Positions 1 through 8,215 of a stretch of DNA of 32,722 nt are shown piece by piece. The stretch is from assembly GCA_045807765.1 (NCBI GenBank), contig JBJMGU010000148.1, forward strand, positions 1 through 32,722. The letters run 5' to 3'. This DNA comes from DATENM01 sp045807765 (GTDB lineage: Bacteria > Acidobacteriota > Blastocatellia > UBA7656). The notes beneath the pieces were generated by a model. It was given only the letters and a program-made list of their open reading frames with translations. It made no database searches and was not told the DNA's origin. Every line of letters starts with the position of its first letter. The first letter of the stretch is position 1. A program made the position numbers and the translations under genes.

Positions 1-1525
1 GATGCGAAGCGCCGTGGTCGGCGCGACAGCGTTGATTACCGGGCACAATATCTCCGCCCAGCAGAGAACAGAGCGGGCCACGGGGGCGCCGCTGATCGCC
101 ACGGGGATGCCGACGAAGCTGGATTCCAGTCTGAATGTCGTAAAGCAGGCAAAGGGGCCGGTGATGACGACGCTGGACGAATTCTACAAAGTGGGGCCTG
201 GCCCGTCGAGCTCGCACACAATCGGCCCCATGCGCATCACCTACGATTTCTACCAGCGCTGCGCCAAACTGCCTGCGGACAAACTCGCGAAGGCGACGGC
301 GTTGAAAGTTCACCTGTACGGCAGCCTCAGCGCCACCGGCAAAGGGCACGGCACAGAGCGCGCCTCGCTGGCAGGAGTGATTGGGAAAGAACCGGCAACC
401 ATCGATCCCGCGTTTCTCGATAACCTCCGCGACAACCCTGACCAGACGTTCCCTGTGAAGCTCGGCACCGCCACCTTTAATGTGAGCCTGAAGGACATCA
501 TCTACGACGCCCCCAAAGGCGACTTCCCACACCCGAACACCATGACGGCCAAACTCCTGGCCGGAACCGAGGTGCTGCTCGAGCAGGAGTACTACTCGGT
601 GGGCGGCGGATTCATCGAGTGGAAAGGCTACACGCCTCCCAAGAAGAACCCGCCCAAGTACCCGTTCTCGACGATGACCGAGTTGCGGCAACACGCCGAG
701 AAAAACAACTTGTCGATTGCCCAGGTCGTCTTGGCCAACGAGATGTCGATTGCCGGAAGGAGCGAACAGGAGGTCTATGCCTTCATCGACAAGATCACAA
801 ACGCGATGGTGGCCATCGTGAAGTCGGGACTCAGCGCGCCGGAAGACAGCGTGTTACCTGGGCCAATCAAGCTGCAAAGCAAAGCGGCAACCGTCTATAA
901 GCGAGCAATGGATGATCAGTTCCAATCAGACCGCGGCATCGGCGCTCTGTCGGCGTACGCGCTGGCGGGGTCGGAGGAAAACGGGCGTGGTCACCTGGTC
1001 GTCACCGCGCCGACAGGCGGTTCTGCCGGAGTCCTGCCGGCCCTCGTCTACGGCTTGGGCGAGGGAGGCCGCAAGCTTCCGCAAGAGAAGATTCGCCAGG
1101 GCATGCTTGCGGCGGCGGCGATTGGTTATCTGTGCAAGCACAACGCGACGCTGGCGGCTGCCGAGGGCGGCTGCCAGGCAGAGATCGGCGTTGCCTCGGC
1201 GATGGCTGCGGCACTGGTGGCGACGGCGCACGACGCGGAACCCCGGGTCGTCGAGAACGCGGCGGAGTCGGCGCTGGAGCATCATCTGGGCATGACTTGC
1301 GACCCGGTCGCAGGGTTCGTGCAAGTTCCCTGCATTGAGCGATGTGCATTCGGTGCCGTCAAGGCCTGGACCGCCTGGGCTATCGCCAGTAATGAGATCG
1401 CATCACGGCATCGCGTCGATCTCGACGCAACGATTGCCGCGATGGCTCAGACCGCCAAAGACATGAACAGCAAGTACAAGGAGACCAGCGAGGCCGGACT
1501 TGCCGTTTCCGTGACGCTCTGCTGA
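1..1525 (+). CDS. sdaA: L-serine ammonia-lyase, [4Fe-4S] single-chain type, 5'-truncated by window edge, with export-signal-like N-terminus
   Basis: Deaminates L-serine to pyruvate and ammonia with a labile [4Fe-4S] cluster. The catalytic part begins at the codon at 164 (MTTLDEFYKVGPGPSSSHT); GPSSSHT is the family hallmark. Numbering from base 2, cysteines 391, 433 and 444 are spaced 42 and 11 residues apart, the same spacing as the three cluster cysteines known in the Legionella enzyme, and the chain ends in Cys (SVTLC), the family's tail-in-mouth residue. The frame is open upstream of 164 for 54 more codons and reads SAVVGATALITGHNISAQQ, which looks like the hydrophobic and cleavage part of a Tat signal whose twin arginines would lie left of the window. 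The alternative is a cytosolic protein starting at ATG 164 (AAAGGGG at 151-157) or ATG 107. Enzyme identity is firm; the start and location are inferred. First visible gene of the fermentation operon. Confidence 0.9.
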   Translation, partial: MRSAVVGATALITGHNISAQQRTERATGAPLIATGMPTKLDSSLNVVKQAKGPVMTTLDEFYKVGPGPSSSHTIGPMRITYDFYQRCAKLPADKLAKATALKVHLYGSLSATGKGHGTERASLAGVIGKEPATIDPAFLDNLRDNPDQTFPVKLGTATFNVSLKDIIYDAPKGDFPHPNTMTAKLLAGTEVLLEQEYYSVGGGFIEWKGYTPPKKNPPKYPFSTMTELRQHAEKNNLSIAQVVLANEMSIAGRSEQEVYAFIDKITNAMVAIVKSGLSAPEDSVLPGPIKLQSKAATVYKRAMDDQFQSDRGIGALSAYALAGSEENGRGHLVVTAPTGGSAGVLPALVYGLGEGGRKLPQEKIRQGMLAAAAIGYLCKHNATLAAAEGGCQAEIGVASAMAAALVATAHDAEPRVVENAAESALEHHLGMTCDPVAGFVQVPCIERCAFGAVKAWTAWAIASNEIASRHRVDLDATIAAMAQTAKDMNSKYKETSEAGLAVSVTLC

Positions 1526-1581
1526 TCGAGCAGGCTCTATGGAAGCCGCAAGGCTCCGCAGGGCAAAAGGACTGATATCTG

Positions 1582-2877
1582 ATGGGAGCGCCAGCAACGA
1601 CAGCACTGATCGGCAAGCCCGCCGCGCACACCGGCGTGCGTGTAGCCGTTGCGGCCTGGTTGTTGGCAGCGGTCTATTACTTCTACCAGTACGCGCTGCG
1701 CTCGGCGCCGGCGGTCATGATGCCGCAGTTGTCCGAAGCCTTCGGCCTTAGCGCCCTCGGCGTCGCTTCGATTGTCGGCCTGTTCTACTACGGCTATTCG
1801 CCTTTCAGCCTGGTTGCCGGTGCGGCGATGGACCGCCTGGGGACACGGCGATTACTGCCGGCGGCGGCGGCGGTGGTCGGGTTGGGAGCACTGCTATTTG
1901 CCACGGGCAGCCCCGCCGTCGCCGGCATCGGCAGATTTATGCAAGGGGCCGGCGGCGTCTTCGCGCTGGTCGGCGCCATCTACATCGCCACCAAAAACTT
2001 CCCCGCCTCGGTCGCTGCCACCTTGATCGGCGCGACGCAGATGTTCGGCATGGCCGGCGGCTCAGCCGGGCAGTTCGTTGTCGGGCCGCTGATCGGCGGG
2101 GGCATGGCCTGGAGCCGCTTCTGGGTCGGCATGGGCATAACCGGATTGTTGATCGGCGCGATTCTCTTTCTGCTTCTGCCGAAGGACGAAATGCCGCGCC
2201 AGCCCGACAACTGGCTGAGAAGCGCCAACGCCGCCTTCGCCGTCGTCTTCAAGAACCCGCAGTCGATCTTGTGCGGCTTGATCTCCGGGTTGCTTTTCAT
2301 CCCGACCACGATCTTTGACATGGTCTGGGGCGTGCGTTATTTGCAGGACGCGCATGGTTTCGATTACGGCGAAGCGGTCATGCGCTCGGCAACCGTCCCG
2401 TTAGGTTGGATCATCGGCTGCCCGTTGCTCGGCTTCCTTTCGGACCGACTCGGGCGCCGCAAGCCTGTGATCATCATAGGCGCTATCGTACTCCTGGCCT
2501 GCATGGCCTGGATCCTCTATGGTCGCACCGACGCCTTCCCGCCATATATACTCGGGCTTGTGGCCGGAACGGCGTCGGGAGCGGCCATGCTTCCTTATAC
2601 AATAATTAAAGAGGCCAACCCGCCGCAGTATGGCGGCACGGCCACTGGCGTCATCAACTTTATCAACTTCACCTTCAGCGCCTTGCTCGGGCCGGTCTTC
2701 GCCGGGCTGCTTCATCGCATCTCTGGCGGGGCCACGCAAATGGAACTGGCGCATTACCAGGAGGCCTTCGTGCCGCTGCTGGTCGGCGTCGCTATCGCCA
2801 TCGTCCTCGCTCTGATGTTGAAGGAAACCGGCACGGCAGTCCGCGGGCAGGCCGCCGGGGCCAGGCGGAGGTCGTGA
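1582..2877 (+). CDS. MFS transporter, 12-TM
   Basis: A 431-aa major facilitator superfamily permease of the inner membrane. Hydrophobic segments run throughout. The MFS motif A appears after TM2 (GAAMDRLGTRRLLPA) and in weaker form in the second half (FLSDRLGRRKP), typical of two six-helix bundles. ATG at 1582 is preceded by AAAAGGA (1565-1571). It sits 56 nt after the serine ammonia-lyase and 1 nt before the phosphotransacetylase gene, so it is almost certainly in the same transcript. The substrate cannot be read from sequence. Context suggests serine, pyruvate, formate or acetate; if the lyase is exported, uptake of the pyruvate it makes would be a natural job. That is inference. Confidence 0.85.
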   Translation: MGAPATTALIGKPAAHTGVRVAVAAWLLAAVYYFYQYALRSAPAVMMPQLSEAFGLSALGVASIVGLFYYGYSPFSLVAGAAMDRLGTRRLLPAAAAVVGLGALLFATGSPAVAGIGRFMQGAGGVFALVGAIYIATKNFPASVAATLIGATQMFGMAGGSAGQFVVGPLIGGGMAWSRFWVGMGITGLLIGAILFLLLPKDEMPRQPDNWLRSANAAFAVVFKNPQSILCGLISGLLFIPTTIFDMVWGVRYLQDAHGFDYGEAVMRSATVPLGWIIGCPLLGFLSDRLGRRKPVIIIGAIVLLACMAWILYGRTDAFPPYILGLVAGTASGAAMLPYTIIKEANPPQYGGTATGVINFINFTFSALLGPVFAGLLHRISGGATQMELAHYQEAFVPLLVGVAIAIVLALMLKETGTAVRGQAAGARRRS

Positions 2878-2878
2878 A

Positions 2879-3811
2879 ATGAAGCAAGCAACCGGAACTG
2901 GAAAATATGAAAAGCTGCTCGAACGTTGCAAGAGTTTGGAGCCAATCCCCACCGCCGTGGCTTACCCATGCGAAGCCAGCGCGCTCGCCGGAGCGGTCGA
3001 GGCGGCGCAACTGGGGCTGATCGTGCCCATTCTTGTCGGTCCTATCGCCGTCATAGAAGCAACCGCCCAAAGCGCGGGCGTAGACATCGGCGGATTCCAA
3101 ATCGTCGACGTGCCGGACAGCCACGCGGCGGCGACAGCAGCGGTCAGGTTGATTCGCGAAGACAAGGCCGAACTTCTGATGAAGGGCAGCCTGCACACAG
3201 ACGAATTGATGGCCGCTGTTGTCGCCCGTGAAGGCGGCTTGCGCACGGCGCGGCGCATCAGCCACGTCTTCGTCATGGATGTCCCCACCTATCACAAAGT
3301 GCTGATCATCACCGACGGCGCGATCAACATCGCCCCGACGCTCGAAGACAAAGTAGACATCTGCCAGAACGCCATTGACCTGGCCTGCTCGCTCGGCCTC
3401 GACAGGCCGAAGGTCGCCATTCTCGCGGCGGTCGAGAACGTGACTTCAAAGATGCCGGCCACCATTGACGCCGCCGCGCTCTGCAAGATGGTCGACCGCC
3501 AACAGATCGGCGGCGCCATTTTGGATGGGCCACTCGCCTTTGACAACGCCATCAGCAAGCAGGCGGCCCAGACCAAAGGCATTCGCTCGCTGGTCGCCGG
3601 CGACCCTGACATCCTGCTTGCGCCCGACCTCGAAGCCGGCAACATCCTCGCCAAACAGCTCAGCTTCCTGGCCAACGCCGATAGCGCCGGCCTGGTGCTG
3701 GGAGCCAGAGTGCCGATCATCCTCACCAGCCGGGCCGACAGTGTGCGGGCTCGCATCGCCAGTTGCGCCGTAGCCATGCTGGCAGCCCACGCGCGCCGAC
3801 GAGGGCAATAG
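2879..3811 (+). CDS. Phosphate acetyltransferase / butyryltransferase family enzyme
   Basis: A 310-aa member of the phosphate acetyl/butyryltransferase family, converting acyl-CoA plus phosphate to acyl phosphate plus CoA. It is the short form, much shorter than the roughly 700-aa E. coli Pta. The C-terminal stretch VPIILTSRADSVRARIASC resembles the phosphotransacetylase half of bifunctional enoyl-CoA hydratase/phosphate acetyltransferases, and LLMKGSLHTDELM is characteristic of the family. GGAGG at 2867-2871 precedes ATG 2879, 1 nt after the MFS stop; acetate kinase follows after 9 nt. Adjacency to acetate kinase and pyruvate formate-lyase makes acetyl-CoA the likely substrate, though family alone would also allow butyryl-CoA. 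Confidence 0.88.
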   Translation: MKQATGTGKYEKLLERCKSLEPIPTAVAYPCEASALAGAVEAAQLGLIVPILVGPIAVIEATAQSAGVDIGGFQIVDVPDSHAAATAAVRLIREDKAELLMKGSLHTDELMAAVVAREGGLRTARRISHVFVMDVPTYHKVLIITDGAINIAPTLEDKVDICQNAIDLACSLGLDRPKVAILAAVENVTSKMPATIDAAALCKMVDRQQIGGAILDGPLAFDNAISKQAAQTKGIRSLVAGDPDILLAPDLEAGNILAKQLSFLANADSAGLVLGARVPIILTSRADSVRARIASCAVAMLAAHARRRGQ

Positions 3812-3820
3812 GAGACTGAC

Positions 3821-5005
3821 ATGGACGATTACGCCCTTGTGCTCAACGCAGGGTCGTCGAGCTTGAAGTTCTGCGTCTATCGCCGGCCCCTGGTCGAAAG
3901 CTGGCGGCTGGAAGCGCGCGGTCAGATCGAAGGCATCGGCACGTCACCGCGCCTATCGGTCAAAGATGCCGACGGCAGAACCTTCGGGAATGCGCGGATG
4001 CAAGAAGAGATTCGCAACGGACGCGACGCGCTCGATTTCCTGGCCATCTGGTTACGCTCGCGCTACGGCGGCGCGCGCGTGCTGGGCGTCGGTCACCGCA
4101 TCGTTCATGGCGGCGCGCGATTCACTGGCCCGACGGTCATCACCGACCAGGTTCTGGCCGAATTGCATGATCTGATCCCGCTAGCCCCGCTACATCAACC
4201 GCATAATCTTGCCGCCATCGAGGCCGTCTCCGAACGGCTGCCGGACGTGCCGCAGGTCGCCTGCTTCGATACGAGTTTTCATCGCACCCATGCAGAGGTC
4301 GCGCAGGTTATTCCACTGCCACGCGACCTCTGCAGAACCGAGTTGCAACGCTATGGCTTTCACGGCCTCTCTTACGAATACATCGCCTCTGTCCTGCCGC
4401 AGGAGGCCCCGGAGATCGCCAACGGGCGCGTCATCGTCGCCCACCTCGGCAGCGGGTCTAGTCTCTGCGCCTTGAACGAAGGCAAGAGCGTTGACAGCAG
4501 CTTCGGCTTCACGGCGCTCGATGGGCTATGCATGGGAACGAGGCCGGGGGCGATTGATCCCGGCGTCCTGCTCTACCTGTTTCAAAGTCTCAACCTCTCC
4601 CCTAAAGACGTCGAGGCGATGCTCTACAAGAAGTCCGGCCTGCTCGGCATTTCCGGCATCAGCAACGACATGCGCGTCCTGCTCGCCCACGACGAGCCGC
4701 AGGCGCAGTTGGCCGTGGATTACTTCGTCTACCGCGCGGCCAAAGAGATTGGCGCGCTGGCCTCGGTCCTGGGCGGCGTTGAGGCGCTGGTCTTCACCGC
4801 CGGCATCGGCGAAAACTCGCCCGAAATCCGCCGCCGCATCTGTGAGGCTTCGCGCTGGCTCGGCGTCGAACTCGACACCGAAGCGAACAACAGCAAAGGC
4901 CCGCGCATCTCCGGGCCGCACAGCAAGGTCTCGGCCTGGGTGATCCCCACCAATGAGGAATTGATGATTGCCCGCCACACCGGGGCGCTGCTCGGCCTGA
5001 ACTGA
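3821..5005 (+). CDS. ackA: Acetate kinase
   Basis: A 394-aa acetate kinase (acetyl phosphate + ADP to acetate + ATP). Visible signatures are the N-terminal NAGSSSLKF, HRIVHGG, YGFHGLSYEYI, AHLGSGSSL for phosphate binding, GTRPGAIDPG and the late FTAGIGENSPEIR. Length matches the family norm of about 400 aa. The stop TAG of the preceding gene overlaps the GGAG ribosome-binding site (3811-3814), 6 nt before ATG. It provides the ATP-yielding step of the serine/pyruvate to acetate route encoded by its neighbours. Confidence 0.96.
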   Translation: MDDYALVLNAGSSSLKFCVYRRPLVESWRLEARGQIEGIGTSPRLSVKDADGRTFGNARMQEEIRNGRDALDFLAIWLRSRYGGARVLGVGHRIVHGGARFTGPTVITDQVLAELHDLIPLAPLHQPHNLAAIEAVSERLPDVPQVACFDTSFHRTHAEVAQVIPLPRDLCRTELQRYGFHGLSYEYIASVLPQEAPEIANGRVIVAHLGSGSSLCALNEGKSVDSSFGFTALDGLCMGTRPGAIDPGVLLYLFQSLNLSPKDVEAMLYKKSGLLGISGISNDMRVLLAHDEPQAQLAVDYFVYRAAKEIGALASVLGGVEALVFTAGIGENSPEIRRRICEASRWLGVELDTEANNSKGPRISGPHSKVSAWVIPTNEELMIARHTGALLGLN

Positions 5006-5039
5006 GGGCGCGGCTATCGAACAAGCAAGGAGAACGATC

Positions 5040-7313
5040 ATGGGTACAAAGGCTGCACAAGAGATTGCCCGCCAAAAGACGCCTTCCGCATGGGCAGGGT
5101 TCAACACGGGCTTGTGGCAGAAGCAGATCAACGTCCGTGACTTCATCCAGCAGAACTACGACCCGTACGACGGCGACGCGTCGTTCCTGGCGCGCGCCAC
5201 CGAGCGGACAAAGGAGATCTGGGCGCGGCTGAACGCGCTGTTCACCGAAGAGCGCCGCAAAGGCGTGCTCGACATCTCGCAGATTCCCAGCTCGATCACT
5301 TCGCATGGGCCGGGCTACATAGACCGCGACAACGAAGTGATCGTTGGCCTTCAGACCGAAGCGCCATTGAAGCGCGCCATCATGCCGAACGGCGGCTTGC
5401 GCATGGTGCTGGGCGCGCTGAAGGCTTATGGCTACGAGCCGGACCCGTATGTCGTCGAGACGTTCACGAAATACCGCAAGACCCACAACGACGCGGTCTT
5501 TGACGCTTACACCGAAAACGTCAGGCGTTGCCGCAGCTCGCACATTCTGACAGGGCTTCCCGACGCTTACGGGCGTGGCCGCATCATTGGCGACTATCGG
5601 CGCGTGGCGCTCTACGGCGTGGCGCGGCTCGTCGAGCAGAAGCAGGCGGAGAAGCGCGGCCTCGACTCGGCCATGTCAACCGACGAGATCATCCGTGACC
5701 GCGAAGAACTGAGCGAGCAGATTCGTGCTCTCAAGGAGCTGCAACAGATGGCTGCCGGCTACGGGTTCGACATCTCTGTGCCGGCGCGCACGGCGCGCCA
5801 GGCCGTGCAGTGGCTCTACTTCGCCTACCTGGCAGCGGTGAAAGAACAGAACGGCGCGGCGATGTCGCTGGGCCGCACCTCGACCTTCCTCGACATCTAC
5901 TTCGCGCGCGAGCTGGCGGCGGGCGCGATCACCGAAGAGCAGGCGCAGGAGATCATCGATGATTTCGTCATCAAGCTGCGCATCGTCCGCTTCTTGCGGA
6001 CGCCGGATTATGACGAGCTGTTCGCCGGCGACCCGACCTGGGTGACCGAATCGATTGCCGGCATGGGCGATGACGGGCGACCGCTGGTGACGAAGACGAG
6101 CTTCCGTTTTCTTCAGACGCTTTATAATCTCGGCCCCGGCCCCGAACCGAACCTGACGATCTGGTACTCGGCGCGCCTGCCCGATGGCTTCCGCGATTTC
6201 GCGGCGAAGGTGGCCATAGACACCAGCTCGATTCAATTTGAAAGCGATGAGATCATGCGCCGCTCATGGGGCGACGACGGCGCCATCGCCTGTTGCGTGT
6301 CGCCGATGCTGGTGGGCAAACAGATGCAGTTCTTCGGTGCCCGCGCCAACCTCGCCAAGTGCCTGCTCTATGCCATCAACGGCGGCAGGGACGAGATCAG
6401 CGGCGAGCAGATCGGCCCGGCCATCGGCGCCATCGAGGGCGACACCCTCGACTTTGACACGGTGACCGACAAGTTCGAGAAGATGATGGACTGGCTCGCC
6501 AGCGTTTACGTCAATGCCATGAACATCATCCACTACATGCATGACAAGTACGCCTATGAGCGGGTCGAGATGGCGCTGCACGACTACGCGCCGCTGCGCA
6601 CGATGGCCTTCGGCATGGCCGGGCTGTCGGTCGTCGCCGACTCGCTGTCGGCCATCCGTTTCGCCAGGGTGAATGTAGTCCGCGACGAGACCGGACTGAT
6701 AACCGATTATCAGAGGGAAGGCGATTACCCGCAGTTCGGCAACAATGACAACCGCGTTGACCACCTCGCCGTATGGGTAGTCTCCACGTTTATGAACAAG
6801 CTGAGAAAGTACCCGACTTATCGCAATGCTTTGCACACGCAGTCCATCCTGACCATCACTTCCAACGTGGTGTATGGCAAAGCCACAGGCAACACGCCCG
6901 ATGGCCGCCGGCAAGGCGAGCCGTTCGCGCCCGGCGCTAATCCCATGCATGGACGTGACGCGCATGGCATCCATGCCTCGGCGGCGTCGGTCGCCAAAAT
7001 CCCTTATCGAGATGCCGCCGACGGTATCTCGCTGACGGCGACGCTGGTGCCGGAAGGACTGGGGCGAGTGGCCAACGACCGCATCACCAACCTGCGAGGC
7101 ATACTCGACGCCTTCTTCAGCGCCACGGGTTTTCACATGAACGTGAATGTCTTGAACCGCGACACGCTGCTGGACGCGATGGACCACCCGGAGAATTACC
7201 CGCACCTGACCATACGCGTCTCGGGGTATGCCGTGAACTTCGTGCGGCTGACCCGCGAGCAGCAGATGGATGTGATCAACCGCACCTTCCACGGAGAGCA
7301 GGCGACGTTATGA
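5040..7313 (+). CDS. pflB: Pyruvate formate-lyase (formate C-acetyltransferase)
   Basis: A 757-aa glycyl-radical enzyme that splits pyruvate with CoA into acetyl-CoA and formate under anoxic conditions. The catalytic pair falls at Cys418-Cys419 (AIACCVSPMLVGKQMQFFG), the same numbers as in E. coli PflB. The glycyl-radical site is Gly729 in TIRVSGYAVNFVRL. The pair of adjacent cysteines separates true PFL from glycerol, choline and other glycyl-radical lyases, which have a single active-site Cys. AAGGAG at 5027-5032 lies 7 nt before ATG 5040. It overlaps its activase gene by 4 nt (ATGA at 7310-7313). The radical form is cleaved by oxygen, so this implies a facultative or anaerobic phase of life. 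Confidence 0.96.
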   Translation: MGTKAAQEIARQKTPSAWAGFNTGLWQKQINVRDFIQQNYDPYDGDASFLARATERTKEIWARLNALFTEERRKGVLDISQIPSSITSHGPGYIDRDNEVIVGLQTEAPLKRAIMPNGGLRMVLGALKAYGYEPDPYVVETFTKYRKTHNDAVFDAYTENVRRCRSSHILTGLPDAYGRGRIIGDYRRVALYGVARLVEQKQAEKRGLDSAMSTDEIIRDREELSEQIRALKELQQMAAGYGFDISVPARTARQAVQWLYFAYLAAVKEQNGAAMSLGRTSTFLDIYFARELAAGAITEEQAQEIIDDFVIKLRIVRFLRTPDYDELFAGDPTWVTESIAGMGDDGRPLVTKTSFRFLQTLYNLGPGPEPNLTIWYSARLPDGFRDFAAKVAIDTSSIQFESDEIMRRSWGDDGAIACCVSPMLVGKQMQFFGARANLAKCLLYAINGGRDEISGEQIGPAIGAIEGDTLDFDTVTDKFEKMMDWLASVYVNAMNIIHYMHDKYAYERVEMALHDYAPLRTMAFGMAGLSVVADSLSAIRFARVNVVRDETGLITDYQREGDYPQFGNNDNRVDHLAVWVVSTFMNKLRKYPTYRNALHTQSILTITSNVVYGKATGNTPDGRRQGEPFAPGANPMHGRDAHGIHASAASVAKIPYRDAADGISLTATLVPEGLGRVANDRITNLRGILDAFFSATGFHMNVNVLNRDTLLDAMDHPENYPHLTIRVSGYAVNFVRLTREQQMDVINRTFHGEQATL

Positions 7314-8155
7314 GCGAAAAACCGGCAATGCAACCTGTCCCACTGAAGGCGAAAAGCCCTTTTGAGCTTCGCGTCAACCTGGGCCGCGGCGTGCCGGAGA
7401 CCGACGTGCGGTCGGCGCTGGCGACCGGAGAGATGGGCTTTCTGCATTCATTCACCACCGGCTCGACGGTTGATGGGCCGGGGGTGCGCGTGGTGGCGTG
7501 GACGACCGGGTGTCACTGGCGCTGCCTCTACTGCCACAACCCGGATACGTGGACGGTAACCAACGGCATTCCCGTGACGCTCGCGCGCGTCATCGATGAG
7601 CTGGGCAAGTACCGTCATGGGCTGAAGATCATGGCGGGCGGCTTCACCTTGAGCGGCGGCGAGCCACTCTTGCAAGACCGCTTCGCCGTCAAGGTGTTTG
7701 CCGCCGCGAAAGAGCTGGGCATCCACACCACGATTGAGACTAACGGCGAACTGAGCGACCGCCTCAGCGACGCCGAGCTGGAAGCGATTGACCTGGTGAT
7801 GCTCGGCATCAAGACCTGGGGCGCGGAACGCCATCGCCACCTGACCGGAAGGGAGAGCGAGCCGACACTCAATTTCGCGCGCCGCCTGGCCAAACTGCGA
7901 AAACCCATCTGGGTGCGCTTCGTGCTGGTGCCCGGACTGACCGACCACCCGAAAGAGGTCGCCGAGATCGCCCGCTTTGCCGCCGGCCTCGGCAACGTCG
8001 AGCGCGTCGAGGTGCTCCCCTTCCACCAGTTGGGCCGGTTCAAGTGGAAAGAGCTGGGACTCAGCTACGCGCTCCAGGACATCGAACCGCCCACCCCCGA
8101 GGTGATTCAGCGAGTGGTCGCGCAGTTCCAAACAGCCGGACTGAACGCCAACTGA
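7310..8155 (+). CDS. pflA: Pyruvate formate-lyase activating enzyme (radical SAM)
   Basis: A 281-aa radical-SAM activase that installs the glycyl radical on the preceding PFL. The cluster motif is CxxxCxxC at Cys68, Cys72 and Cys75 (GCHWRCLYCHNPDTW), preceded by STVDGPGVR as in E. coli PflA, and followed by the GGEP motif (GGFTLSGGEPLLQ). Relative to E. coli PflA the N-terminus carries about 38 extra residues of unknown role before the FLHSF segment; no better-placed start was found, since ATG 7310 overlaps the pflB stop and has GGAGAG at 7293-7298. Last gene of the fermentation operon; the next gene is 60 nt away. Confidence 0.94.
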   Translation: MSEKPAMQPVPLKAKSPFELRVNLGRGVPETDVRSALATGEMGFLHSFTTGSTVDGPGVRVVAWTTGCHWRCLYCHNPDTWTVTNGIPVTLARVIDELGKYRHGLKIMAGGFTLSGGEPLLQDRFAVKVFAAAKELGIHTTIETNGELSDRLSDAELEAIDLVMLGIKTWGAERHRHLTGRESEPTLNFARRLAKLRKPIWVRFVLVPGLTDHPKEVAEIARFAAGLGNVERVEVLPFHQLGRFKWKELGLSYALQDIEPPTPEVIQRVVAQFQTAGLNAN

Positions 8156-8171
8156 TCGGGCCGGGCTGTCT

Positions 8172-8189
8172 CTGTAATGACCACTACAG
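8172..8189. promoter_or_regulatory. Imperfect inverted repeat upstream of the Ca2+/H+ antiporter gene
   Basis: CTGTAATG and CACTACAG form 8-bp arms with one mismatch around a 2-bp centre. The element lies alone in the 60-nt gap between the activase and antiporter genes, 27 nt before ATG 8216. It differs from the five CTGTCA-N4-TGACAG sites elsewhere. It could be an operator or a weak RNA hairpin; there is no direct evidence of function. Confidence 0.3.
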
Positions 8190-8215
8190 TGAACCATGCC
8201 GGCGGAGGTAGGTAG

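Noticed and set aside
6264..7292. 342-codon minus-strand frame inside pflB
   Set aside because: Antisense of a certain gene; the His/Val/Arg-rich composition comes from GC-rich third positions.
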